The position numbers and the translations under genes were made by a program. Of a stretch of DNA of 41,294 bases, positions 7,591-14,517 are shown piece after piece (the stretch's first letter is position 1; every line of letters begins with the position of its first letter). This DNA is from an uncultured Eubacteriales bacterium (GTDB taxonomy: Bacteria; Bacillota; Clostridia; Peptostreptococcales; Anaerovoracaceae). Below the pieces are notes generated by a model, which was not told the DNA's origin, searched no databases, and was given only the letters and a program-made list of their open reading frames with translations. The DNA is taken from positions 1-41,294 of the forward strand of contig URWB01000003.1 in NCBI GenBank assembly GCA_900551415.1, written 5' to 3'.

Positions 7591-7596
7591 TATAAT
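7591..7596 (+). promoter_or_regulatory. Putative -10 box for the [2Fe-2S] protein gene
   Basis: A perfect TATAAT lies about 80 nt upstream of the start at 7675, with no good -35 at 17 nt. It is back to back with the CobW promoter, so both transcripts may share control of the 60-bp between them. Confidence 0.35.
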
Positions 7597-7674
7597 ACAA
7601 GAGACTCGCCCGCGCCCGGACGAAGCAAACGGATCGAAGCGCGGTGAGCAGATTGATAAGGGAGGACAAGATTC

Positions 7675-7872
7675 ATGGCTTTGGAAGGAAAAAACGCGGA
7701 TTATCTGATCTGTGTCTGTAAGAAAAAAACGCTCGGTGAGGTGCGCGATTTTATCCGCGCGAACCATATCACCGACTTAAAAACCCTATGTGGAAAAGCC
7801 GATATCGGCAACAAGTGCGGAGCCTGCCGCGAAATGCTCGACGAGCTTTTGCAGACGGAAATGCAAGGGTAG
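7675..7872 (+). CDS. BFD-like [2Fe-2S]-binding protein
   Basis: 65 aa from ATG at 7675, with GGGAGGA upstream. Four cysteines, C13-x-C15 and C48-x2-C51 with 32 residues between, match the bacterioferritin-associated ferredoxin/NifU-central [2Fe-2S] fold (Fer2_BFD). A fifth Cys (C39) lies between them. Stand-alone members shuttle electrons or signal iron and redox state; BFD itself reduces iron stored in bacterioferritin. No bacterioferritin is nearby. It is divergent from the CobW metallochaperone pair and is followed by an iron-type operator region, so a role in metal or redox balance is plausible but inferred. Confidence 0.82.
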   Translation: MALEGKNADYLICVCKKKTLGEVRDFIRANHITDLKTLCGKADIGNKCGACREMLDELLQTEMQG

Positions 7873-7949
7873 TGCAGGCAGTTTCGCCTCACTTCGTATT
7901 ACTTCCGAAGAAAATCAGCAAAAAAGATTTCGCAGCTGACAAAAAACAG

Positions 7950-7978
7950 TTGACAAATCTTTTTTGATATTGTATAGT
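7950..7978 (+). promoter_or_regulatory. Sigma-A-type promoter for DUF3793-flavodoxin
   Basis: Perfect -35 TTGACA at 7950-7955, a 17-nt spacer, and -10 TATAGT at 7973-7978. It is the best-formed promoter in the window. Its -10 lies inside the left arm of the 7974-7995 palindrome, so a bound regulator would block polymerase. Confidence 0.8.
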
Positions 7979-7995
7979 TAGCCTATGCTAACTAT
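7974..7995. promoter_or_regulatory. Palindromic operator overlapping the -10 (DtxR/IdeR-like?)
   Basis: Perfect 9-bp arms atagttagc and gctaactat separated by ctat. The GTTAG...CTAAC core resembles sites of DtxR-family metal repressors. Overlap with the -10 and start region is the classic position for repression. Iron control fits flavodoxin, which replaces ferredoxin when iron is short, but the regulator is inferred. Confidence 0.6.
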
Positions 7996-8085
7996 TTATT
8001 TTTTAAATGCTGCTTAAATTTTTAATTGTCATTTGAAAACGATCCGGCGGGTGGTTTCCGATCGCCCGCCAAAGTTTTCTCAGGT

Positions 8086-8103
8086 AGTTAGCTATCGCTA
8101 ACT
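8086..8103. promoter_or_regulatory. Second copy of the AGTTAGC/GCTAACT operator
   Basis: Arms agttagc (8086-8092) and gctaact (8097-8103) with a 4-nt spacer tatc, same arm core and spacing as the upstream site. The centres are 110 bp apart. It lies inside the transcribed leader, so it could support looping or a road-block. Confidence 0.55.
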
Positions 8104-8283
8104 GCTACTCAGAGGGTCAACAATTGGTTTTTGGAGCCGTCTCAGCGTCTTCGTTCCGACGACCATTCGCCGCTTTCGCCGCAGCGAGAAGCGCGTAAAC
8201 CTTTGGGTCTTATCACGTTGCGTTTTGGCAGCTGTTAGCAAAGTAAAATTCGAAATCAACATAGGAAAGGACACGGGCTTTTC

Positions 8284-8832
8284 ATGGAACAATATCTGAT
8301 CAATCACTGCGCGCCGACACTGGCGTCGCTCAAAACCGCGAATCTTTTTAACTATAGTTTTGCCTCCGAGGCCGAGCTTCACGCGCAGCTTCGACGATTG
8401 AATGACATGCTGGCAATCAAGGGCGTCAGCCTAACCGTCATCCGCAAGACGACGAGCAGCGCGCTGATCTATGTCTACCGCAAAAAGAAACTGGCGCGAG
8501 ATCTCGCGAGCAAACCTGCTGCCTGCATACTCAAAAAGCTTGGCTATGATGATCTTTCTCCGGAAAGCGCCATTGCTCACCTCGCAAAACGTATCAACCG
8601 TACCGGAGAGTTTCCGCATGAAATTGGTCTCTTTTTGGGCTACCCGCCCGGCGATGTCATGGGCTATATTCAAAACAACGGCAGGAATTGCAAATGCAGC
8701 GGCTGCTGGAAGGTTTACTGCGATGAATGTGAGGCACGCAAGACGTTTCGCAGATTCGACAAGTGTAAAGAGATGTATCGTCTGATGTTTCAAAAGGGTA
8801 AAACGGTCTGTCAGCTGACGATCGCGGCATAG
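8284..8832 (+). CDS. DUF3793 family protein
   Basis: 182 aa starting MEQYLINHCAPTLASLKTAN, the conserved opening of DUF3793. Other family marks are FPHEIGLFLGYPPGDVMGYI and the Cys/aromatic segment CSGCWKVYCDECEA near residues 138-152. The reaction is unknown. In many anaerobic Firmicutes this family sits beside flavodoxin or ferrous-iron transport genes, as here, and is thought to be expressed under iron limitation. It is the first gene after the promoter and operator at 7950-7995, and flavodoxin follows after 193 nt that contain a structured RNA element. The Cys-rich part could bind a metal; that is inference. Confidence 0.88.
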   Translation: MEQYLINHCAPTLASLKTANLFNYSFASEAELHAQLRRLNDMLAIKGVSLTVIRKTTSSALIYVYRKKKLARDLASKPAACILKKLGYDDLSPESAIAHLAKRINRTGEFPHEIGLFLGYPPGDVMGYIQNNGRNCKCSGCWKVYCDECEARKTFRRFDKCKEMYRLMFQKGKTVCQLTIAA

Positions 8833-8907
8833 GCGCGGAATTCGGCGAGAGAGCCGCGGCGCCATACGGCGCGTCGCCTCATCTGACAACACAGTACAGC
8901 GAATAAG

Positions 8908-8990
8908 GACAAGGGCGCAAATGACGGAATCAGAGCATTTCGCGCGCGTGTCGCGCATGGAGGCGCGGCGCGCTGCAAGGTGCTTTTGTC
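8908..8990 (+). ncRNA. Candidate structured leader RNA, copy B (upstream of flavodoxin)
   Basis: 83-nt element between DUF3793 and flavodoxin, ending 35 nt before the flavodoxin ATG. P1 pairs GACAAGGGCGC (8908-8918) with GUGCUUUUGUC (8980-8990). P2 pairs AAAUG (8919-8923) with CAUUU (8936-8940), enclosing ACGGAAUC. P3 is an 11-bp stem 8946-8956/8963-8973 with loop AUGGAG and two G-U pairs. Compared with copy A, stem sequences differ but pairing is kept, and the 16-nt 3' block is identical. Confidence 0.6.
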
Positions 8991-9025
8991 ATTATTCAGA
9001 CAAAAAAAGAAAAGAGGTAACGAAT

Positions 9026-9448
9026 ATGAGTAAAGCAGCAGTTGTTTATTGGAGTGGAACAGGCAATACAGAAGAAATGGCGAATCAGGTCGCCGCAGGC
9101 GCCAAAGCTGCCGGCACGGATGTCAGCGTGTTCACCTCCGCGGATTTTAATGCGGATATGGTCGCGCAGTTTGACGCGATTGCCTTTGGCTGCCCTTCTA
9201 TGGGTGCGGAAGAACTGGAAGAAACTGAGTTCGCGCCGATGTTTGATGCTTGCGAGCCGAAGCTGCGCGGCAAAAAAATCGCCTTGTTTGGTTCCTATGG
9301 TTGGGGAGACGGCGAATGGATGCGTTTATGGGAAAAGCGCTGCGATGACGCCGGCATGATGTTCGCCTGCGACTATGTCATCTGCAACGAAGCGCCGGAC
9401 GATGAGGCGAAGGAGGCTTGCGCGAAACTCGGCGCCGCGCTCGCGTAG
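9026..9448 (+). CDS. Flavodoxin, short chain
   Basis: 140 aa from ATG at 9026, preceded by AAAGAGG. An in-frame ATG at 8921 exists but lies inside the structured leader and has no ribosome-binding site, so I reject it. The FMN phosphate loop SGTGNTEEMA is at residues 10-19; 'AFGCPSMGAEELEE' and 'GSYGWGDGEWMRLW' are the two FMN-flanking loops. The length is that of short-chain flavodoxins. It carries one or two electrons at low potential and can replace ferredoxin under iron starvation. It is the last gene of the unit driven from 7950 and ends before a strong bidirectional terminator. Confidence 0.95.
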   Translation: MSKAAVVYWSGTGNTEEMANQVAAGAKAAGTDVSVFTSADFNADMVAQFDAIAFGCPSMGAEELEETEFAPMFDACEPKLRGKKIALFGSYGWGDGEWMRLWEKRCDDAGMMFACDYVICNEAPDDEAKEACAKLGAALA

Positions 9449-9543
9449 CGCGATGCTTCCTCGGACACAGGAAGCGCGTGAGTGACGCGGCTAAAAAAAC
9501 TTTCTCACGCGGCAAAAAACGGCTCCTTGTGAGCGCTGATACA

Positions 9544-9593
9544 AAAGGGGCTGGCGCCCTAACGGTTATTTCCGTTTATGCGCCAGCCCCTTT
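9544..9593. terminator. Bidirectional terminator between convergent flavodoxin and FecR genes
   Basis: Perfect 14-bp stem: aaaggggctggcgc (9544-9557) with its complement (9580-9593), 22-nt loop with an inner ACGG/CCGT hairpin. Runs of A on the left and T on the right flank the GC core on both strands. It ends flavodoxin transcription from the left and the FecR gene (stop at 9655) from the right. Confidence 0.88.
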
Positions 9594-9654
9594 CGGTACT
9601 GTTTCTATGATTTGATATGGGTTCAGGTACTATGCAGAGTAGATCTGCCTCGCC

Positions 9655-11499
9655 TTAGTTTCCGCTGCCGCCGGCATTATTGCCGCCTTCCGCAGAGCCA
9701 TTCTTTGGAATTGTCGCGGTTTCTGTGTGATTGCAGCGTGTGCAAGTGCGCTTCTTCTCACCCGCTTCAGTAGCGGTTGCGGCTTTTACGACTTCCCACT
9801 CACCAAACTGATGTCCAAGCTTGGTTCCGGATTGTTCCATGCAGACGCTTTGATGACATTTTATGCACTGGTAATATTTCTTTTCGTTATCTTCGCAAGT
9901 TGCCGGTGTAGTGCTTGTCGGATCGTTTCCTATCTCATGTCCTTGCGGTATTTTCATTTTCTCTACGGTGGTTTCCTTTGTACCGCCTTCATCGCTAAAA
10001 ACTTTATGACATGTATTGCAGGTCCAGTACTCCTTAGTTCCATCCGTTGTACACGTTTTTTCAACTCTAGGATGATTTGTCAACTGATGTCCGGTTGCTG
10101 CTATGGTCACTGTCTCCTTTGTCGTTTCAGTTAATCCGGCTTCGTCGGCGAACAAGGTGCCGCAAGCAGTGCATTTCCAATGCTTATGTTGTCCTGCTTC
10201 CGTACAGCTCGCCGCTTTCTCTGCCTGTTCTGTGAGCTTATGCGGCAATTTTGGAATTTCTCGCGTGCTAACTACGGTACCACATCCATGAGCACAATAG
10301 TTTGCTTCCGTCCCCGTCGTTGTGCAGGTCGCTTCTTTCGTTACTGTCCACTCTCCACTTGCTTTATGTCCGGTTGCCTTTATCGCGCGCGTTTCGCTCT
10401 TCTGGCATTTTTGGCATGTGCGTGTTTCTACGCCGTCTGCTGTGCAGGTCGCGGCAGTTGTTATTGTCCAGTCGCTCCAGTTATGTCCCGTTGCCGGTAT
10501 GCTCGCGGTAACACTTTGCTTGCACACGCTGCAGGTTCCGGACTGGCTGCCGGCTTCGGTACAGGTCGGCGCTTTCGTTACATTCCAATTCTTTACCTGA
10601 TGGCTGCAAGCGGACGAACCGCCGGAAATCAGCGCCGGTATGGCTTCGGTTTCGAGTACCTCACCGCATACGGTACAAACCTTGCGCCGCTCGCCCTCCT
10701 TGCCGTAGGTTGCTGGCTTCGTAATCTCCCAATCGCCCGGCTGGTGGCCTTTCGCTGTGAGAGTTTCCTCTTTGATGATGTGGCCGCAGAGCTTGCAGCT
10801 TATCACCTTGGAGCCAGCTTTCACGCAGGTCGGCGCGGTAATCTTCGCTTTGCCCGGCTGATGCGCAAGCGCCGCGGTCTGTCTGCGCTCGATGATCTTG
10901 CCGCAAACGCCGCACTTCTTGACTTTCAGTCCCTTGCTCTCGCAAGTTGCCTTGGTTTTGACGGTCCAGCCGGAAAGCTTATGCGCCGCGCGCGGAAGAG
11001 TTTTTTGCCCCTTTGTTTCGCCGCAGACCGCGCAAACAGTCTTTTGCAGCCCCGTCCGCGCGCAGTCCGCTTCGCGAACCGTCACAGTCTGCCAACTGTG
11101 CTTATGCTTCTCATCGCCATTCGCCTCAGAAAGCTTCTGTTTGAGCAAAGCCTCCAACTCGTCTCTGTCCGCGTCGATCTCTTCATTGTCATCGATATAG
11201 GCGATGATCTGGCGCAGAGTGCCTGCCGGAAAGGCTGCGTAATCGATTGGCGCAGTGTGCTTACCGCCGCTGCCCCCGATAAATTCCGAAAAGGTCTCAT
11301 CGGCTCGAATCGCCGCGGCTGTTCCTGCCGGTATGGTTTCCGACACGCCGTTGTACTTGCCTTCGGTCGTCTTGAGTTCCACTTTGACGGCGCCGTTGAG
11401 CACCGCAAGATAGGTATAAATCTTACCGTCTTTGCCCTCGCGCACCTCTACGCGGAATACCGTCCCGCGCACTGCCATGGTGGAGTTCGGGGTGTCCAC
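9655..11499 (-). pseudogene. FecR-domain lipoprotein, C-terminal part after a frameshift (Cys-repeat region)
   Basis: This 614-aa frame continues the interrupted gene that begins at 11963/11972. Its start is the FecR signature DTPNSTMAVRGTVFRV, followed by 'YTYLAVLNGAVKVEL' (FecR beta roll). From about residue 133 come roughly eleven repeats of about 40 residues of the form H..W.VTK.ATCT..G....C..C.....IPATGH, each with a Thr-Cys and a CxxC. Such repeats occur in surface proteins of gut Firmicutes; they may form small metal or disulfide-stabilised modules. The tail is low complexity (GNNAGGSGN). There is no ribosome-binding site at the GTG used here, so on its own it would not be translated or exported; restoring one G at 11550-11553 joins it to the N-terminal part. 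Confidence 0.75.
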
Positions 11500-11540
11500 C
11501 TGATAGACCGCGCCGTTCTCCAGAGGATTGACGATACGGT

Positions 11541-11963
11541 TCAGCGTCGCCCCTCGTCAAGATAAATGACGGTCTTGCTCTTTTCCTGGCTTCCCGATGC
11601 TTTGCTCAGCCAGAAATGCGTGCTTTCCTCCGCGTACATGTATTTGTCCATGTCAAAAAGCATCGTCAAATCCGAAATTTTCTGTACGGTTACGTCATTG
11701 CCCGCTACCAGATGCATGCCCTTGTAAGCGTTGGTACTTGTTTTTTTAGCGTCCAGAACTACCGTAGTTCCGTTGGTTTCTTGCACTACAACGGTTCTCG
11801 CGGTTTCGGCCGCGCTGCCTGCGCTTGTTTTTGTGTCATCCGCGCCTTCCTCGCCGACGCTCAGCGGTTCGGCGCCGCAGCCGCTCAAGAGTCCGATGAG
11901 CAAAGCCACCGCGCAGCACATCGCGAAAAATCCGCGCTTTGTTTTTTTGGTCGATGGTATCAA
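11541..11963 (-). pseudogene. FecR-domain lipoprotein, N-terminal part before the frameshift
   Basis: The frame gives a lipoprotein signal (basic STKKTKRG, hydrophobic core, lipobox LLSGC), a Ser/Thr/Glu linker and the first half of a FecR domain ending 'STHFWLSKAS...TVIYLDEG', then stops at 11541. I take TTG at 11963 as start: GGGAGG lies 8 nt upstream, whereas the in-frame GTG at 11972 overlaps the ribosome-binding site. The run of four C at 11550-11553 (four G in the mRNA) is one short: with five, the frame continues EGATLNRIVNPLENGAVYQV into the DTPNSTMAVRGT motif. It follows the CHASE2 adenylate cyclase by about 40 nt and is probably its partner. Confidence 0.75.
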
Positions 11964-12003
11964 CCATTTCACCTCCCTTTAGTTTCTCTTTTGTATGTCT
12001 TTC

Positions 12004-13902
12004 TTACTCTATCTCCAGAACGCGGTACACTGTGACCGCCTTCGCTTTTCCCTTCAGTTCCATCTGTCCGACCTCTTCCGTCGTAATCCTGCCCTCCAGC
12101 GCGTCATGTACGGCCTTGCTGATGAGAATCTCTCCCGCCGCCGCGCGGCTTTCGAGTCTCGCCGCGGTATTCACCGTATCCCCGATGGCGGTATAGTCCA
12201 TACGGAATTCTGAACCGATATTCCCGACAACCGCTTCGCCGCAGTTCACGCCGATCCCGAACGAGACACTCCTGCCGAACTGTTCCGCGAGCTTGCGCGA
12301 AAGCACATCCGCGCCGGCTCTCATATCCGCGGCGGCTTTGACCGCTTTGTAGATATAATCGTCCAAGTCGAAAGGCGCGTTGAATACAGCCATCGTCGCG
12401 TCACCGATAAATTTGTCCAGCATGCCGTAATTATTCAGAATACTCGTGGAGGTCAAGTCAAGATATTGGTTCAAAATGCTGACCACCTGTTCCGGCTCAA
12501 GGCTCTCCGAAAGCGGCGTGAAGCCTCGAATATCAACAAAAAGCACCGCGACCTTCCTTTTTTCTCCGCCCAGCTTGAGGTCGAAATTTCCCTCTTTTTC
12601 AAGTTCATCAACGACCTGCGGCGCTACATATTTTTTGAATGCCGAAAGCATTTTTTTCCTTTTGTACTGCTCGATCAGATATTTTTTGACGATAAAATAG
12701 CCGATCAGCAGCAAAATCAGAAGCGCGAAATATGCCTGCGTTATCGTGTATCCCTCCGCCGCGAGCCGCCTTCCTACGAGCATGTGAAGCGCGAGAAGTG
12801 TCAGGCAGGTCAGGAGGGTTGGCAAGAGTTTTTGTCGCTGCGCTAAGAAGAAAAAGATTAGCAGCAGCGGACAGACAACCGCCAAATACATCCACGCCGG
12901 TACCGCCAGCGCAGTCTTGCCATCCATCAGTGCCTGAATGATATTCGCTTGAATTTCAACGCCGTACATCGGATTTCCGCGTTCCGCCGCGGAAGCGTAG
13001 GCGTCTTGGAAGCCGGGCGCGTAAGGGCCGAGCAGCACGATGCAGTCTTTGAATTCACTTGCCGGAACAGTCCCGTCCAATACGCTTTTTAAGGAAACGT
13101 GACTGAATTCGCCTACCTGTCCGGAATAGAAGAAGTGCAGCTGTCCCGCCTCGTTTGTCGGAGGCAGTGCCGGCTGCCGGCCGCGCGCGTTTTCATAGAT
13201 TTCATAGAGGCTCCAGGCGAAGCTCTCGGCGTTCGTGTTATGATCTTCAAAAAGCTTGGTATATCGGATGCGTCCGTCCGCCGCGACAAAGGCGTTGGTA
13301 TATCCCATTCGTCCCGCTTTACGCAGTGCCGCGTAAGGTTCCTCCACCATGTCCACATGCATCGTGTCGTAATACAGTTCACCTTCGCGGTTCTGCTTGG
13401 TGGAACCCCGATAGACTAAATTTGAGGCGAGGACAATCGGGCAGGCCTTCTCTGCCGCTTCCGCCAGCCGCGCATCCGCGCGCGCGTCGGATTCTCCTGT
13501 AAACAGGATGTCCACGCCGATTACCGCCGGCTCGTTCTCCTGATCCGCGCAGAGCAGCTGGAGCAGATCCGCCGTTTTTTGTCTGGACCAGTTCGCGAAA
13601 TTCCCATAAGCCTCCAGCGTTTCCTCATCGATCGCGATGATGCGGATGTCGTTGCTGACACCACGGAAGTTGGTATACAGCTTATCGCAGATCGCCGCGT
13701 CCAGGGAATAAAAAGCCGACGCAAAAACCGTCACGCACAGAATGCAGACAAGGATGATTGCTTCGGCAATTAAAATCAAGTTCTGATAGTTTTTTTCATG
13801 TTTCTCTCGGCTCATGTTATCAATGGTACGCGGCTGTTCCGCGTGTTTTTTGGCGCGCTGCCTTATGCCGCGCGTCGAATCAGGTCGAAGATTGTCGAAC
13901 AC
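12004..13902 (-). CDS. CHASE2-domain class III adenylate cyclase
   Basis: 632 aa from a GTG at 13902 with no clear Shine-Dalgarno; an ATG at 13815 (MSREKHEK) is an alternative. Order of domains: cytoplasmic N-terminus, one membrane segment, an extracytoplasmic CHASE2 sensor ('IIAIDEETLEAYG.W', 'VIGVDILF', 'GYTNAFVAADGRIRY', 'MYGVEIQANIIQAL'), three membrane segments, and a class III cyclase domain (from about residue 440). Metal-binding Asp residues are in FVDIRGFT and IGDATMAVF; Lys in DKFIGD and Asp in MDYTAIGD are the adenine-selecting pair, so cAMP is the likely product. The adjacent FecR lipoprotein could supply or bind the outside signal, a pairing common in Firmicutes; the ligand is unknown. 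Confidence 0.9.
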   Translation of the reverse strand: MFDNLRPDSTRGIRQRAKKHAEQPRTIDNMSREKHEKNYQNLILIAEAIILVCILCVTVFASAFYSLDAAICDKLYTNFRGVSNDIRIIAIDEETLEAYGNFANWSRQKTADLLQLLCADQENEPAVIGVDILFTGESDARADARLAEAAEKACPIVLASNLVYRGSTKQNREGELYYDTMHVDMVEEPYAALRKAGRMGYTNAFVAADGRIRYTKLFEDHNTNAESFAWSLYEIYENARGRQPALPPTNEAGQLHFFYSGQVGEFSHVSLKSVLDGTVPASEFKDCIVLLGPYAPGFQDAYASAAERGNPMYGVEIQANIIQALMDGKTALAVPAWMYLAVVCPLLLIFFFLAQRQKLLPTLLTCLTLLALHMLVGRRLAAEGYTITQAYFALLILLLIGYFIVKKYLIEQYKRKKMLSAFKKYVAPQVVDELEKEGNFDLKLGGEKRKVAVLFVDIRGFTPLSESLEPEQVVSILNQYLDLTSTSILNNYGMLDKFIGDATMAVFNAPFDLDDYIYKAVKAAADMRAGADVLSRKLAEQFGRSVSFGIGVNCGEAVVGNIGSEFRMDYTAIGDTVNTAARLESRAAAGEILISKAVHDALEGRITTEEVGQMELKGKAKAVTVYRVLEIE

Positions 13903-13936
13903 TGTTATTTTTGAAGTTTCATTCCAACCTATGTAT

Positions 13937-13965
13937 AGTATACTCGATAATGGTATAAATGTACA
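13937..13965 (-). promoter_or_regulatory. Putative promoter for the cyclase-FecR unit
   Basis: On the minus strand TGTACA (13965-13960) is 17 nt from TATACT (13942-13937). It lies in the 112-nt spacer after the DUF3842 gene, about 35 nt before the cyclase GTG. The -35 matches only four of six consensus positions. Confidence 0.45.
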
Positions 13966-14014
13966 CCAGATAATTCTTACATAACGTGCTATTTCTGTTC
14001 TTTTTTTCGTACAA

Positions 14015-14419
14015 CTAGATTTCTGCCTTTACGCGCCGGACGGCCTCCGCGATCAGCTCAGAAGTACTCTTATCAGACGTGCCCACGATGATGTTATTGC
14101 ACTTGTTGACCGGCAGCAGGATCTTCCGCACCGGACTCGCGCCGACAGCCGCGGCCATCTTCGGGGTAACCTCTCCAAGCAGGGAATCCGCGATCACGAT
14201 GCCGATCGGCCCAACGATCACATCGGCGCCGCGCGTGCAGACGATGACCGCATTCTCGCCGGTGGCGCCGTTGTCCGCGCCTGCCTTGAGCATGCTGGCT
14301 GTTGCCAGCGTGTTGGTCCCGACGGCGGTAATCTCCGCGTCCGGCATCGTCCCTCGAAGCTCTGTAATCAGCTGGCGGCCGATCATGCCGCCCTGTCCGT
14401 CTATCACTAAAATGTTCAT
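14015..14419 (-). CDS. DUF3842 family protein
   Basis: 134 aa from ATG at 14419, with AAAGGAG upstream. The start MNILVIDGQGGMIGRQLI shows a GxGG.IG nucleotide-binding-like loop of a Rossmann type. Later family segments are AVGTNTLATASMLKAGA, GPIGIVIADSLLGEVTP and 'LLPVNKCNNIIVG'. The function is unknown; conserved N/C/S residues hint at a small-molecule or nucleotide ligand. It follows the TPR and radical SAM genes on the same strand. Its 98-nt leader can form a long imperfect hairpin (14442-14513). Confidence 0.9.
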   Translation of the reverse strand: MNILVIDGQGGMIGRQLITELRGTMPDAEITAVGTNTLATASMLKAGADNGATGENAVIVCTRGADVIVGPIGIVIADSLLGEVTPKMAAAVGASPVRKILLPVNKCNNIIVGTSDKSTSELIAEAVRRVKAEI

Positions 14420-14441
14420 ACCTTCCGCTCCTTTCTCAGTC

Positions 14442-14513
14442 TGCGCGCCCGCATGCGCGGGTACGTTGCTGCGGACGGCCTGCGCTGCAAGCATGCGCCC
14501 GCCCATGCGCGCA
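14442..14513 (-). repeat. Long imperfect hairpin in the DUF3842 leader
   Basis: Nested pairings: tgcgcgc 14442-14448 with 14507-14513, cgcatgc 14450-14456 with 14491-14497, and ttgctgcg 14466-14473 with 14483-14490 (one mismatch). There is no U-tract after it, and the ribosome-binding site lies just outside. Confidence 0.5.
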
Positions 14514-14517
14514 AACC

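Larger units (their letters stand above)
7873..8283 (+). other. 411-bp regulatory spacer before the DUF3793-flavodoxin unit
   Basis: No credible gene. It holds a strong promoter (7950-7978), two copies of an inverted repeat (7974-7995 and 8086-8103), and a 6-bp GC hairpin (GGCGGG 8046-8051 with CCCGCC 8065-8070) followed by AAAGTTTT, possibly an attenuator. The last ~180 nt are untranslated leader with small hairpins but no pattern I recognise. AGGAAAGGA at 8262-8270 is the likely ribosome-binding site of the next gene, with a longish 12-13 nt spacer. Confidence 0.7.

Noticed and set aside
8921..9025. N-terminal extension of flavodoxin from ATG 8921
   Set aside because: No ribosome-binding site; it would translate the structured element, and flavodoxin normally begins just before its first beta strand, as with the ATG at 9026.
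10180..11565. Plus-strand ORF of 461 aa opposite the FecR repeat protein
   Set aside because: Antisense shadow of the Cys-repeat gene; its composition mirrors the repeats and it has no start signal.
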